Below are positions 15,276 to 23,515 of a stretch of DNA of 64,000 nt, in pieces. The stretch is from assembly GCF_021026295.1 (NCBI RefSeq), contig NZ_JAJNDA010000013.1, positions 62,001 to 126,000 of the forward strand, given 5' to 3'. Under the pieces are notes generated by a model. It did not search any database and had not been told where the DNA came from. It saw nothing but the letters and a program-made list of their open reading frames with translations. The translations under genes and the position numbers were made by a program. Position 1 is the stretch's first letter. Each line of letters starts with the position of its first letter. Source of the DNA: Actinomycetospora soli (GTDB lineage Bacteria > Actinomycetota > Actinomycetes > Mycobacteriales > Pseudonocardiaceae).

Positions 15276-16355
15276 TCAAGGGACGACGGCGGGCAGGGCG
15301 GTCAGGACGTCGAAGTCGAGGCCGTCGGCCACGGCCAGGTGCACCGGCTGGCGGGCGCGCCGACCTCGGAACTCGACGGTGCCGCGCGGCCCCTCCCACG
15401 CCGTGCCGTCGACGGCCGCGTCCCAGGCCTCGAGGCGGTCGTCGGCGGCGCGCTCGGCGAGGCTCGCGAGCGTCCGCAGCCCCTCGTAGCAGCTCTCCGC
15501 CGCGCTGCTCAGGGCCGGCGCGCCGGGGCCGTGCGCCCGCAGGTAGTCCGCGAGCAGGTCCAAGGCGCCCGTCGTCGCCAGCGAGCGGAAGTACGACGAG
15601 GCCACGAACAGATTCGCGGTCGCGTCGGCACCGCTGGCGAGGAGCATGTTCTCCTCCATCAGCGGGCTGAAGCGCAGCAGCCGGTCGCCGAGCCCCCGGC
15701 GGGCGAACTCGCGGTTGAACTCCACCGCGTCCTGCCCGACGAGCAGCATCAGCACGCCGTCGCACGGGGTGGCCTCGACCCGGTCCACCAGGTCGCCGAC
15801 GCGGCCCGTCCCGAGCGGCACGAACGACTGCCCGACGACGTCGAGCCCGAGGTGGCGGGCGAAGTCGTGCACCGCCCGGGCCGACACGCGCGGCCACACG
15901 TAGTCGTCGCCCACGACGTACCAGCGCCGCGCGCCGAGCTCGTCGCGCAGCCACCGCAGGGCGGGCGCGATCTGGACGTCCGGGGTCTCCCCGCTGCAGT
16001 ACACGCCCGGCCGGGTCTCCCCGCCCTCGTAGAGCGACGGGTAGGCGTACGGCACGCGGCCGGCGACGACGGGGACCAGGGCGCGGCGGACCGAGGAGAT
16101 GTGCCACCCGCTCACCGCGTCGACGGCGCCGCGGGCGACCCGGTCGCCGACCTCCGCGGCGACGGCGGCGGGGGCGCGACCGCCGTCGATCACCTCGTAC
16201 TCGACCTCGCGGCCCCGGATGCCGCCCCGGCCGTTGATCTCGTCGACGGCGAGTCGGATGACCGCCTCGCAGGACGGCGCGAACAGACCGGCGGGTCCCC
16301 GCAGCGGCAGCACCATGGCGACCCGCCAGGCCGCGCGCCCGGGGTGCTCGTCCAT
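15276..16355 (-). CDS. AmiC-like amide-binding protein, apparently cytosolic
   Basis: 359 residues of the type I periplasmic-binding-protein fold close to AmiC/UrtA/FmdD: VAMVLPLRGPAGLFAPSCEA at the start, NGRGGIRGREVEYEVIDGG, and a PDVQIAPALRWLRDELGARR segment. In transport systems such proteins carry an export signal, but this one begins MDEHPGRAAWRVAMVLPL with no hydrophobic leader. That matches AmiC of Pseudomonas, a cytosolic amide sensor regulating amidase expression. No permease or ATPase genes are nearby. It is the first gene of the amide operon; an AmiR-type partner is missing, while a MarR gene sits divergently. Confidence 0.75.
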   Translation of the reverse strand: MDEHPGRAAWRVAMVLPLRGPAGLFAPSCEAVIRLAVDEINGRGGIRGREVEYEVIDGGRAPAAVAAEVGDRVARGAVDAVSGWHISSVRRALVPVVAGRVPYAYPSLYEGGETRPGVYCSGETPDVQIAPALRWLRDELGARRWYVVGDDYVWPRVSARAVHDFARHLGLDVVGQSFVPLGTGRVGDLVDRVEATPCDGVLMLLVGQDAVEFNREFARRGLGDRLLRFSPLMEENMLLASGADATANLFVASSYFRSLATTGALDLLADYLRAHGPGAPALSSAAESCYEGLRTLASLAERAADDRLEAWDAAVDGTAWEGPRGTVEFRGRRARQPVHLAVADGLDFDVLTALPAVVP

Positions 16356-16404
16356 GGGCCCTCCCGCGGGGCCACGACCGGTCCGCGCGGCCACCGCCGC
16401 GATA

Positions 16405-16418
16405 TTCTCACGTGGGAC
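16405..16418. promoter_or_regulatory. Second amide-operon operator, MarR/AmiC-like intergenic region
   Basis: TTCTCACGTGGGAC, a degenerate version of the palindrome at 15243-15256. It lies 19 bp before the MarR ATG and about 50 bp before the AmiC-like start, the right place for autorepression of both divergent genes. Confidence 0.5.
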
Positions 16419-16436
16419 GAAGCCTGAGGAGGGCCG

Positions 16437-16838
16437 ATGGGCGCGGAGCTCGCCGCGGGATCGCTCGCGGTCACCCTCCACCGGACGATGGCCCGGGTCG
16501 CCGTGCGGGTCGAGGAGATCACGGGCCGCGAGGGCGTGCTCCTGCCCCAGTGGCTCGTGCTCACGTGCCTCGCCGAGGCCGGCGACCTGGCCATGGGGGA
16601 GCTCGTGGCGGGGACGGGGCTCAACGACTCGACGCTGACCCGGGTCGTCGACCGCCTGGCGACGTCGGGTCTGGTCTACCGGGCGGTGGACCCGGAGGAC
16701 CGGCGGCGGGTCCGGGTGTCGCTCGCCGACCGCGGCCGGACGCTGCACGACCGCCTCGCCCCCGACGTCGAGGCCGTCGAGCGCGAACTGGCCGAGGATC
16801 CGACCGCGGTCCACGCGGGTGGCCTGCCGGGGCCGTGA
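16437..16838 (+). CDS. MarR family transcriptional regulator
   Basis: 133 residues with the winged helix-turn-helix of MarR proteins: LPQWLVLTCLAEAGDLAMGE, LVAGTGLNDSTLTRVVDRLA, then the wing DPEDRRRVRVSLADRGRTL with the conserved DxRxxxVxLT-type pattern. A strong GAGGAGGG stands before the ATG. It is divergent from the AmiC-like/formamidase operon and its promoter holds a palindrome related to the one before formamidase, so it is probably the operon's repressor. Slightly short at the C terminus compared with most MarR proteins (about 140-160 residues). Confidence 0.8.
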   Translation: MGAELAAGSLAVTLHRTMARVAVRVEEITGREGVLLPQWLVLTCLAEAGDLAMGELVAGTGLNDSTLTRVVDRLATSGLVYRAVDPEDRRRVRVSLADRGRTLHDRLAPDVEAVERELAEDPTAVHAGGLPGP

Positions 16839-16854
16839 GCCCGCCGTCCGGCGA

Positions 16855-16877
16855 CCGGGGGACAGCACGTCCCCCGG
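16855..16877 (+). terminator. GC-rich hairpin after the MarR gene
   Basis: Perfect 9-bp stem CCGGGGGAC/GTCCCCCGG with a 5-base loop, 17 bp after the stop codon. There is no T run, as is common in GC-rich Actinobacteria. Confidence 0.55.
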
Positions 16878-16978
16878 AGGACCGTGCGTCCGGCGGACAC
16901 CGCCGCGGACGCCACCGGACGACGCTTCTCCTCGACGGCGCGGGGGCAGGCCCCGCCGACGAGCAGAGGGAGACGGTC

Positions 16979-17230
16979 GTGTTCACCGAGGAGACCCCGC
17001 GCATCCACGACGAGGGCGGCACCGCGGACGCGGACGGCTGGATGGTGCTGATCATCGACCCCGTCACCGGGCACGCCGACTGCTACGGCCCCTTCGGCGA
17101 CCGGGCACGGGCCGAGGAGAACGCCCTGTGGCGGTCCTTCGAGTTCGACGTCGCGGATCTCCCGGGTGTCCTCATCGGGGTCGTGCCCTGGCACGCCGAG
17201 GGCGGCCGTCCCGACGTCCCACGCTCATGA
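16979..17230 (+). CDS. Small hypothetical protein
   Basis: 83 residues from a GTG preceded by GAGGGAGAC. The sequence contains DADGWMVLIIDPVTGHADCY and GPFGDRARAEENALWRSFEF, and reads like a compact acidic cytosolic protein with alternating strand and helix. I recognise no family. It ends with a 6-bp overlap with the convergent MBL-fold gene, and codon use (GC-rich third positions) supports coding. Confidence 0.5.
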   Translation: MFTEETPRIHDEGGTADADGWMVLIIDPVTGHADCYGPFGDRARAEENALWRSFEFDVADLPGVLIGVVPWHAEGGRPDVPRS

Positions 17231-17941
17231 CGCCGGGCTCCGGCCGGTCGCGTGCACGAACTCCCGGAACGACCCCACCGCCTCGCCGGTCAGGGGTGCC
17301 CCGTGGGCGAAGCCCACGGCCGCGACGTCGAGGGGCAGGCCCGCGAGCGCGTCGGGCCGGGTGTCCGGGTCGTGGGCGAGGGTCGCCGGCCCGAGTCCGA
17401 GCCCGCGCAGGTGGAAGGCCGCGTCGCCCACGAGCAGGGCGCCCGACGGCTCGTGATGCAGGGCGATGTGCCCCGCCGTGTGGCCGGGGGTGTGGACGAC
17501 CCGCAGCCCGGTGCGCCCGATGACCTCGTCGCCGGTGACCGTCCGGTCGGGTGTCACCGCCGTCCACCGCATGAACGGCAGCCGGTCCAGGGTGCTGCCG
17601 ACGACGCCGCTGCGTCCGCCCGCGGGGACCCGACCGGCCCGCAGCCACGCCGCGTCCGCGTCGTGGATCAGCACCTCCGCGCCGGTCAGCTCACGCATCG
17701 TCGCGAGGCCGCGCACGTGGTCGGGATGCGCGTGGGTCACGACGATGCGCCGCACCGCCGACGGTCGGTGACCCAGCTCCGCCAGCGCGGCCGTGATGAC
17801 GGCGGGCGCGGAGGCCCAGCCGACGTCGACCAGGGTCGGACCGTCGTCGCCCTCGACGACGAACGCGTTCTCGGTGTCCCCGTGTCCGACCCGGATTCGG
17901 TGCACGCCGGGGACGACGACCTCGGCGCTGCTACGCGGCAC
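17225..17941 (-). CDS. MBL-fold metallohydrolase
   Basis: 238 residues of the metallo-beta-lactamase fold. The zinc motif is VVTHAHPDHVRG (HxHxDH), followed by HTPGHTAGHIALHHE (third His) and LLVGDAAFH (bridging Asp). Such proteins hydrolyse thioesters, lactones or other esters; this one resembles glyoxalase II/quorum lactonase-like members. Its GTG start lies 11 bp inside the end of the upstream SDR gene, making it the third gene of the LLM-SDR-MBL operon. A ring-opening or thioester-cleaving step in the same catabolic route is plausible. Confidence 0.82.
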   Translation of the reverse strand: MPRSSAEVVVPGVHRIRVGHGDTENAFVVEGDDGPTLVDVGWASAPAVITAALAELGHRPSAVRRIVVTHAHPDHVRGLATMRELTGAEVLIHDADAAWLRAGRVPAGGRSGVVGSTLDRLPFMRWTAVTPDRTVTGDEVIGRTGLRVVHTPGHTAGHIALHHEPSGALLVGDAAFHLRGLGLGPATLAHDPDTRPDALAGLPLDVAAVGFAHGAPLTGEAVGSFREFVHATGRSPAS

Positions 17942-18692
17942 TCTGGCCTCCGTCGACGCTGAAGACCGCACCGGTGGCGAACGCCGCGCCCGGCGAGCAC
18001 AGGAACAGGATCGGCTCGGCGATCTCCTCGGCGCGGCCGAACCGGCCCACGGGGATGACGCTGCGCAGCGCGGCGAGGATGCCGGGGTCGCCGCCCGTCA
18101 GCCGCTGCGGCATCTCGGTGTCCGTGCTGCCGGGGGCGATGACGTTGACCCGGATGCCGTCCGCCGCGTGCTCGAGGGCGGCGGACCGCGTCATGCCCAC
18201 CAGGGCGTGCTTGACCGAGACGTACGGCGCGGCTCCGGCCGCGCCGACGACGCCGGCGACGGAGGAGACGTTGCAGATCGCCCCGCCGTTCCCGGCCTCG
18301 ACCATCGCGGCGAGCTCGGCGCGCAGACAGTTCCACGTACCGCGGACGTTGATGTCGAGGACGCGGTCGAACTCCTCGGGCGGGTAGCCCAGCAGCGGGC
18401 TGAACACGCCGATGTAGCCGGCGCAGTTGACGGCGACGTCGAGCCGGCCGAACCGGGACACCGCCGTGCGGACCACCTCGTCGACCTCGGCGACCCGCGT
18501 GATGTCGGCGCCGACGAAGACCGCGGTGCCCCCGGCCTCGGTCAGCTCGTGCTCGAGCTTCGTGCCGCGCTCGTCGTCGAGGTCGGTGAGCACGACGGTG
18601 GCACCCTCGCGGACGAACGCCCGCGCGGTCGCCGATCCGATGCCCCCGGACGCCCCGGTGACGACGGCGATCTTGTCCTGCAGCAGTCCCAT
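17931..18692 (-). CDS. Short-chain dehydrogenase/reductase, catabolic operon
   Basis: 253 residues: cofactor motif VVTGASGGIGSATA, acidic VVLTDLDDERG that favours NAD over NADP, NCAGYIG, catalytic Ser in CNVSSVAG and Tyr/Lys in PYVSVKHALVGMT, and terminal ATGAVFSVDGGQSA. It lies 17 bp downstream of the LLM monooxygenase and overlaps the MBL gene, so a dehydrogenation step in the same pathway is likely. Substrate unknown. Confidence 0.85.
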   Translation of the reverse strand: MGLLQDKIAVVTGASGGIGSATARAFVREGATVVLTDLDDERGTKLEHELTEAGGTAVFVGADITRVAEVDEVVRTAVSRFGRLDVAVNCAGYIGVFSPLLGYPPEEFDRVLDINVRGTWNCLRAELAAMVEAGNGGAICNVSSVAGVVGAAGAAPYVSVKHALVGMTRSAALEHAADGIRVNVIAPGSTDTEMPQRLTGGDPGILAALRSVIPVGRFGRAEEIAEPILFLCSPGAAFATGAVFSVDGGQSAA

Positions 18693-18709
18693 GACGTGTC
18701 GTCCTTTCC

Positions 18710-19834
18710 CTAGGAGTGGATGCCGGCGTCGCGCAGCAGCGGCATGACCTGTTCGTCGAACCCGGCCATCTCGTCGAGGTAGTCGAAGAACCCGAGCGCG
18801 AGACCGTCGAAGCCCGCCTTCGAGGCCGCCACCATCTGGTCGGCGATCTGCTCCGGCGTCCCGATCAGCGGGAGCGCGGCCCCGCTGGTGTAGAAGTAGT
18901 CGCGGTAGAGCCGCAGGGTCTCCTCGTAGGACTGGCTCCCGATCCCGAGGAACCGCATGAAGTTGTCGGCGGCCTCCCGGTCGCCGCTCTCGGCGAGCAG
19001 CTCCCGCTTGCGCCACGCCTCGGCCTCGGTGTCCGCGCAGATCACGTGCGCGACGTTGACGACCTGCAGGTCGCGGCCGTACCGCTCCCGCGCGGTGTTC
19101 TTGATGTCGCCCACGAACACGTCCGCGCCCTCGAGCGAGTTCCGGCTGGCGAGCGTGAAGTCGCACTGTCGCGCCGTGAAGTCGACCCCGGCGGCCGAGG
19201 TGCCCGCGTTCATCAGCAGGGGACGGCGGACGGGCTTGGGCTTCGAGAGGGCCGACCACGCGGAGGTCCAGCGGCCGTCGAAGTCGAAGGGCTCGTCCTC
19301 GGTCCACAACCGCTTGAGCAGGGTGACCCACTCGTCCCCGTGCTCGTAGCGGATGTCGTGGTCCGCGGGCGTCAGGCCGAACTGCCCGATCTCGAGCGGG
19401 TACCAGCCCATGACGACGTTGAGGGCGAGCCGCCCGCCGGCGATCGCGTCGACGGTCGCGCCGGCCTTCGCGACGAAGGTCGGGTGGATGACGGGCACGT
19501 GCACCGTGGCCCCGACGGTGATCCGGCTGGTCTGCGCCGCGATCCCGGCCGCCCAGGTCAGCGTCTCGTAGGACTCGCCGTAGAAGTCGGTCTCCCCGCC
19601 GTATCCCCGCCACTTCGCGACCGGCAGGACGAACTCGAAGCCCATCTCCTCCGCGCGCCGAGCGATCGCCGAGGTGTGCTCCCACCCGACGTGGTAGGCC
19701 CGCGGCCGGGTCGTGATGTTGAGACCGCCCGAGGCGTTGAACGAGAACACCCCCAGCTTCAACGCGCTCGTCGAGTCGCGCAGGTTGCCGTGCTGCTTCG
19801 CGGTCGGTCCGGCGTCGGCCGTCGTCGTCGACAT
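18710..19834 (-). CDS. LLM-class flavin-dependent monooxygenase (RutA/SfnG-like)
   Basis: 374 residues of the luciferase-like monooxygenase superfamily, which uses FMNH2 or F420. Group features are LKLGVFSFNASGGLNITTRP, AEEMGFEFVLPVAKWRGYGG, VGATVHVPVIHPTFVAKAGA, LALNVVMGWYPLEIGQFGL and RRPLLMNAGTSAAGVDFTA, closest in style to the RutA/SfnG/alkanesulfonate monooxygenase branch. These split C-S or C-N bonds or open heterocyclic rings. The ATG at 19834 (MSTTTADAG) is used. It leads the minus-strand operon and faces the lyase/hydratase operon across a long palindrome. No flavin reductase is in the window. Confidence 0.85.
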   Translation of the reverse strand: MSTTTADAGPTAKQHGNLRDSTSALKLGVFSFNASGGLNITTRPRAYHVGWEHTSAIARRAEEMGFEFVLPVAKWRGYGGETDFYGESYETLTWAAGIAAQTSRITVGATVHVPVIHPTFVAKAGATVDAIAGGRLALNVVMGWYPLEIGQFGLTPADHDIRYEHGDEWVTLLKRLWTEDEPFDFDGRWTSAWSALSKPKPVRRPLLMNAGTSAAGVDFTARQCDFTLASRNSLEGADVFVGDIKNTARERYGRDLQVVNVAHVICADTEAEAWRKRELLAESGDREAADNFMRFLGIGSQSYEETLRLYRDYFYTSGAALPLIGTPEQIADQMVAASKAGFDGLALGFFDYLDEMAGFDEQVMPLLRDAGIHS

Positions 19835-19905
19835 GTCGCTCCTCTCCCCGTGGTGGCGTCGCTGTGATCGCGGTCCCACCGACGTCAGGACCGTAGCGGC
19901 CACGA

Positions 19906-19937
19906 TTCACCAAATGCAACCAGTTGCATTTGATGAA
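19906..19937. promoter_or_regulatory. 32-bp palindrome in the LLM/lyase divergent promoter
   Basis: 15-bp arms that match at 14 positions around a CA centre; the inner 22 bp are perfect, with arms CAAATGCAAC and GTTGCATTTG. It lies 71 bp from the monooxygenase start and 89 bp from the lyase start and is strikingly AT-rich for this genome. The nearby IclR protein is the obvious candidate to bind it. Confidence 0.65.
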
Positions 19938-20026
19938 GAAGACTGCGAGCGTGGGCCGTCGCGAGGGACGAGAACCGGCCGAGCCGGGGCCGGCACCGCC
20001 CTCGGCGAGGAACCGGAGGTTCGAGG

Positions 20027-20905
20027 GTGAGTACGCGGTCCGCCACCTTCCGTCGACTGCTGCGCGAGCCCGGGTTGCTGCGCGCCCCGGGCGTGTTCGA
20101 CGGCATCAGCGCCCACCTCGCGCGCCGCGCGGGGTTCTCCGCCGCCTACGCCACCGGGGCTGGGGTCGCCGCCTCCGGGTACGGCCTGCCCGACGTCGGG
20201 CTCCTCACGGCGACGGAGATGGTCGAGCGCGTGGCCGTGCTGGCCGCCGCGACCGACCTGCCGCTGCTCGCCGACGCGGACACCGGCTACGGCAATCCCA
20301 TGCACGTCGTCCGCACGGTCCGGGCGTACGAGCAGGCCGGGGTCGCGGCCCTGCACCTGGAGGACCAGGCGTTCCCGAAGCGGTGCGGGCACCTCGCGGA
20401 CAAGGAGATCGTCGACGTCGACGAGTACCTGCCCAAGCTCGCGGCCGCCCTGGAGAATCGCGAGGACGACATCGTGATCGTCGCCCGGACCGACGCCAAC
20501 GGTCCCCTCGGGATCGACGAGGCCATCACGCGGGCCCGCCGCTACGCGGCCGAGGGCGCCGACGCGGTCTTCGTCGAGGCCCCCCGCTCCCGGATCGAGA
20601 TCGAGCGGATCGCCGACGAGGTCGGCCGCTCCACCGGCGTGCCGCTCGTGTTCAACGTCGTGCCCGGGGGCCTCACCCCCGCGCTCGACGACGCCGAGCT
20701 CGCGCGGCTCGGGTTCGCCGCGGCGATCTACCCGGGCGCCCTGCTCGTCCCCGTCGCCGACGCCGCCGCGCACGCACTCGCGGCGATGGGCGGGACGCCG
20801 ACGCCCCGGGTGACCGGGCCCGCCGACCTGTTCGGGCTGGTCGGCCTCACCGGCTGGCTCGCCCTGGACGAGCGCTACCGCGAAGGAGTGCCCACGTGCC
20901 CATGA
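20027..20905 (+). CDS. Isocitrate lyase/PEP mutase-superfamily lyase (dimethylmalate or methylisocitrate lyase-like)
   Basis: 292 residues. The (beta/alpha)8 lyase signature is clear: PLLADADTGYGNPMHVVRTV (metal-binding DADTGYG), ALHLEDQAFPKRCGH (the catalytic-loop motif KxCGH), and IVARTDANGPLGIDEAITRA. Enzymes of this group cleave 2-methylisocitrate, 2,3-dimethylmalate, or decarboxylate oxaloacetate. The next two genes encode an aconitase-type hydratase, the same pairing as DmdA/DmdB with dimethylmalate lyase in Eubacterium barkeri nicotinate breakdown. GTG start after a GAGG; the end overlaps the next gene. Confidence 0.82.
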   Translation: MSTRSATFRRLLREPGLLRAPGVFDGISAHLARRAGFSAAYATGAGVAASGYGLPDVGLLTATEMVERVAVLAAATDLPLLADADTGYGNPMHVVRTVRAYEQAGVAALHLEDQAFPKRCGHLADKEIVDVDEYLPKLAAALENREDDIVIVARTDANGPLGIDEAITRARRYAAEGADAVFVEAPRSRIEIERIADEVGRSTGVPLVFNVVPGGLTPALDDAELARLGFAAAIYPGALLVPVADAAAHALAAMGGTPTPRVTGPADLFGLVGLTGWLALDERYREGVPTCP

Positions 20906-22161
20906 CCATGATCGAGAAGATCCTCGCCCGGAGCGCCGGGCTCGAGGAGGTCCACGCCGGCGACACCGTCGTCGCCGAGGTGGACATGAACGTCCTCATC
21001 GACCTGCAGTTCGCCGGGTGGGTCACGCCGTTGCGGATCGCGGACCCGGAGCGCACGGCGATCGTGCTCGACCACGCCGTCCCGGCGCCGACCGTCCGCG
21101 ACGCGGACGGCGGCCCCCGCGCCCGCCGCTTCGCGCGCGACTTCGGCATCGACCGGTTCTTCGACGTCGGCCGCCACGGCATCTGCCACCAGGTGATCGC
21201 GGAGAACGCCCTGGCCCGCCCCGGGCAGGTGCTGACCTGCACGGACTCGCACACCTGCGCGGCCGGGGCGTACAACACCGCGGCGCGCGGCATCGGGCCG
21301 GCCGAGGTCGTCGGGGTCCTGTGCACCGGTCGGACCTGGTTCACCGTCGCGCCCACGATCCGCTACGAGCTGGTCGGTGAGCTGCCCGTCGGGGTCGGCG
21401 GCAAGGACGTGTTCCTGCACATCGCCGGGACGTGGGGGGACGCCACCAACCACAACCTCGAGTTCGGCGGGGAGGGACTGGCGAGCGTGCCGATGAACGA
21501 GCGTCGCACCATCGCCACCCAGGCGGCCGAGATCTCCGCGGACTTCGCCACCTTCCCCGCCGACGACGTCTGCCGGCGGTTCCTCGCCGAGCACGGCGCG
21601 GGCCCGGGGGAGTACGAGCCCGCGGATCCCGACCCCGGGGCGACCTACGCCGCGGTGCGCACCGTCGACCTCTCGGCGCTGGAGCCCCACGTCGCCCGGC
21701 CCGGGTCGGTCAGCGGCAACGCGGTCCCGATCTCGCAGGTCGAGACCCGCCGTCTGGACCAGTGCTTCATCGGGTCCTGCGCCAACGGCCAGCTCGACGA
21801 CCTGCGGATCGCCGCCGAGATCCTGGCGGGGCGCACCGTCGCCGAGGGCGTCCGCCTGATCGTCACCCCCGCCTCGCAGCAGGTCTACCGCGACGCCCTG
21901 CGCCTCGGCTACCTCGGGACCCTCGCCGACGCCGGGGCGGTGGTCACCAACTCCACCTGCGGTGCCTGCTTCGGCTACCACATGGGCGTGCTCGGGGCCG
22001 GGGAGGTCTGCCTGACCGCCTCGACCCGCAACTTCCGCGGTCGCATGGGCAGCCCCGACGCCGAGATCTACATGGCCTCGAGCGCCACCGTCGCCGCCTC
22101 CGCCGTCGCCGGGCGTCCCGTGGACCCCCGCACCCTCCTCGACCGGGAGCACTCCGCATGA
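20896..22161 (+). CDS. Aconitase-family hydratase, large subunit (LeuC/DmdA-like)
   Basis: 421 residues. The three cluster-binding cysteines are in [13 protein letters not shown] (about residue 115), [12 protein letters not shown] and [14 protein letters not shown], so a 4Fe-4S centre is expected. The length and [20 protein letters not shown] opening fit the LeuC/homoaconitase/dimethylmaleate hydratase branch, not true aconitase. The GTG at 20896 has AAGGAG 7 bp upstream; an ATG at 20902 is an alternative. Coupled to lyase upstream and small subunit downstream. Not a leucine pathway copy, as no leuA or leuB is near. Confidence 0.85.
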   Translation: MPMTMIEKILARSAGLEEVHAGDTVVAEVDMNVLIDLQFAGWVTPLRIADPERTAIVLDHAVPAPTVRDADGGPRARRFARDFGIDRFFDVGRHGICHQVIAENALARPGQVLTCTDSHTCAAGAYNTAARGIGPAEVVGVLCTGRTWFTVAPTIRYELVGELPVGVGGKDVFLHIAGTWGDATNHNLEFGGEGLASVPMNERRTIATQAAEISADFATFPADDVCRRFLAEHGAGPGEYEPADPDPGATYAAVRTVDLSALEPHVARPGSVSGNAVPISQVETRRLDQCFIGSCANGQLDDLRIAAEILAGRTVAEGVRLIVTPASQQVYRDALRLGYLGTLADAGAVVTNSTCGACFGYHMGVLGAGEVCLTASTRNFRGRMGSPDAEIYMASSATVAASAVAGRPVDPRTLLDREHSA

Positions 22162-22673
22162 CCGACCGATGGACGATCACGGGGCGCACCTGGGTCGTCG
22201 GGGACAGCGTCGACACCGACGCCATGTACCCGGGCTACGCCATGAAGCTGGACGTCCCCGAGGCCGCCCGGCACGTCTTCTACGCGCTGCGCCCGAGGTG
22301 GGTCGACGAGGTCGCCCCGGGTGACATCGTGGTGGCCGGCCGGAACTTCGGCATCGGCTCCAGCCGCCCGGTCGCCGCCCTGATGCGCCACCTGGGGGTG
22401 GCCGCCCTGGTCGCCGAGGAGTTCAACTCGCTGTTCCTGCGCAACGCGATCAACAACGGCCTCCCGGCCCTCACCGTGCCCGGGGTCCGCGACCTCGTCA
22501 GCGAGGGCGAGGAGCTCACCGTCGACCTCGAGCACGGGTGGGCCCGGGCCGGTGACCGGCGCGTCGACGTCGCGCCGCAGCCGCCGATGGTGCTCGACAT
22601 CCTCGCCGCGGGGGGCCTGCTGCCCCGGTTGGTGGCCGACGGGTACCTGCCGGCCGAGGGCGCCGCGAGCTGA
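22158..22673 (+). CDS. Aconitase-family hydratase, small subunit (LeuD/DmdB-like)
   Basis: 171 residues, the swivel domain that closes over the cluster of the large subunit. Key stretches are [20 protein letters not shown] at the start, [20 protein letters not shown] (the substrate-binding GSSR loop), and [19 protein letters not shown]. The ATG overlaps the large subunit stop by 4 bp, so the two are made in equal amounts. Together they hydrate or dehydrate a branched dicarboxylic acid that the upstream lyase can split. Confidence 0.85.
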   Translation: MTDRWTITGRTWVVGDSVDTDAMYPGYAMKLDVPEAARHVFYALRPRWVDEVAPGDIVVAGRNFGIGSSRPVAALMRHLGVAALVAEEFNSLFLRNAINNGLPALTVPGVRDLVSEGEELTVDLEHGWARAGDRRVDVAPQPPMVLDILAAGGLLPRLVADGYLPAEGAAS

Positions 22674-22684
22674 TCCCGGGCCCG

Positions 22685-23458
22685 CTACACGCCGAGGAGG
22701 TGGGCCAGCCGAGCGGCGCACTCCCGCAGCTGCTCGGCGTGCTGCACGGCCCGGTCCCGGGTCCAGCGGCTCTCCGGTCCCGACACGGCGAGGCTCAGCT
22801 CGGACCCCGTGCCGTGCCCGCCCGGGACCGCCACGGCGATCCCGAAGACCCCGGGGTGGTTGGCGGCCCGGGACACGGCGTAGCCGTCGGCGAGCGCCTC
22901 GGCGACCCGGCCGCCGAGCGCCGACCGCGTCTCGGATCCGCCGACGTGGTCGAGCACCTCGTCCCGGTCGGAGGCCGGGAGCGACGCGAGGATGGCGAGA
23001 CCGGCGCAGCCCCGGGTCAACGGGGTGGTCTCGCCGACCCGCACGACCTGGCGCAGCACGTGCTGCTCGCTCTCCACGCCGACGCTCAGGACGACGGCGT
23101 CGCCCGCCCGCCGGTGCACGGTGACGGTCTCCGCCGTGCTCTCGGCGAGTTCCTGCAGCACCGGCCGCATCGCCTCCAGGGTGGCGGCGGGCACGGCCGT
23201 CCTGGCCGCCAGCGTCGCCACGGCGCCGCCGAGCCGGTAGCCGCCCTGCGGGAGCCGCTCGCAGTAGCCCTCCTCCTGTAGCACCCGCAGGAGCCGGTAG
23301 GCGGTCGACTTGTTCAACCCGACCAGCGCGGCCACCTCGTCGAGCCCCACGGGCTGGTGGGCCGCCAGCGCCTCGAGCAGCCGCAACGTGCGGCGGGCGG
23401 TCTCCGCGCCCCGGATGCGGCCCTCGGAGCCGTCCTCGGTCTCACCCTGCTGGTTCAC
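22685..23458 (-). CDS. IclR family transcriptional regulator
   Basis: 257 residues. The N-terminal winged helix is RTLRLLEALAAHQPVGLDEV and ALVGLNKSTAYRLLRVLQEE; the C-terminal effector domain includes LTRGCAGLAILASL. IclR proteins control use of aromatic or small organic acids, and this one lies convergent with the lyase/hydratase operon, so it is the likely local regulator. Its GTG start is inside a palindrome TTCACACTGTGAA, indicating autoregulation. The 32-bp palindrome at 19906 could be its main target, though the two sequences share little beyond TTCAC. Confidence 0.85.
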   Translation of the reverse strand: MNQQGETEDGSEGRIRGAETARRTLRLLEALAAHQPVGLDEVAALVGLNKSTAYRLLRVLQEEGYCERLPQGGYRLGGAVATLAARTAVPAATLEAMRPVLQELAESTAETVTVHRRAGDAVVLSVGVESEQHVLRQVVRVGETTPLTRGCAGLAILASLPASDRDEVLDHVGGSETRSALGGRVAEALADGYAVSRAANHPGVFGIAVAVPGGHGTGSELSLAVSGPESRWTRDRAVQHAEQLRECAARLAHLLGV

Positions 23459-23466
23459 ACTGTGAA
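23454..23466. promoter_or_regulatory. Palindrome over the IclR start codon
   Basis: TTCACACTGTGAA, perfect 6-bp arms around one base, covers the GTG start of the IclR gene and lies 50 bp before cobQ. Candidate autoregulatory site. Confidence 0.45.
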
Positions 23467-23515
23467 ACTAGCGTGTCCGGCCGCCGGAGGGATACCGAGG
23501 ACCTAGGCTCGGTCC

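Noticed and set aside
20896-22673. leuCD, leucine biosynthesis
   Set aside because: No leuA or leuB is close, while an ICL-like lyase is co-transcribed; a catabolic hydratase fits better.
23459-23515. Cobalamin riboswitch before cobQ
   Set aside because: Only 57 bp separate the divergent starts, too short for the element, and no B12-box-like sequence is visible.
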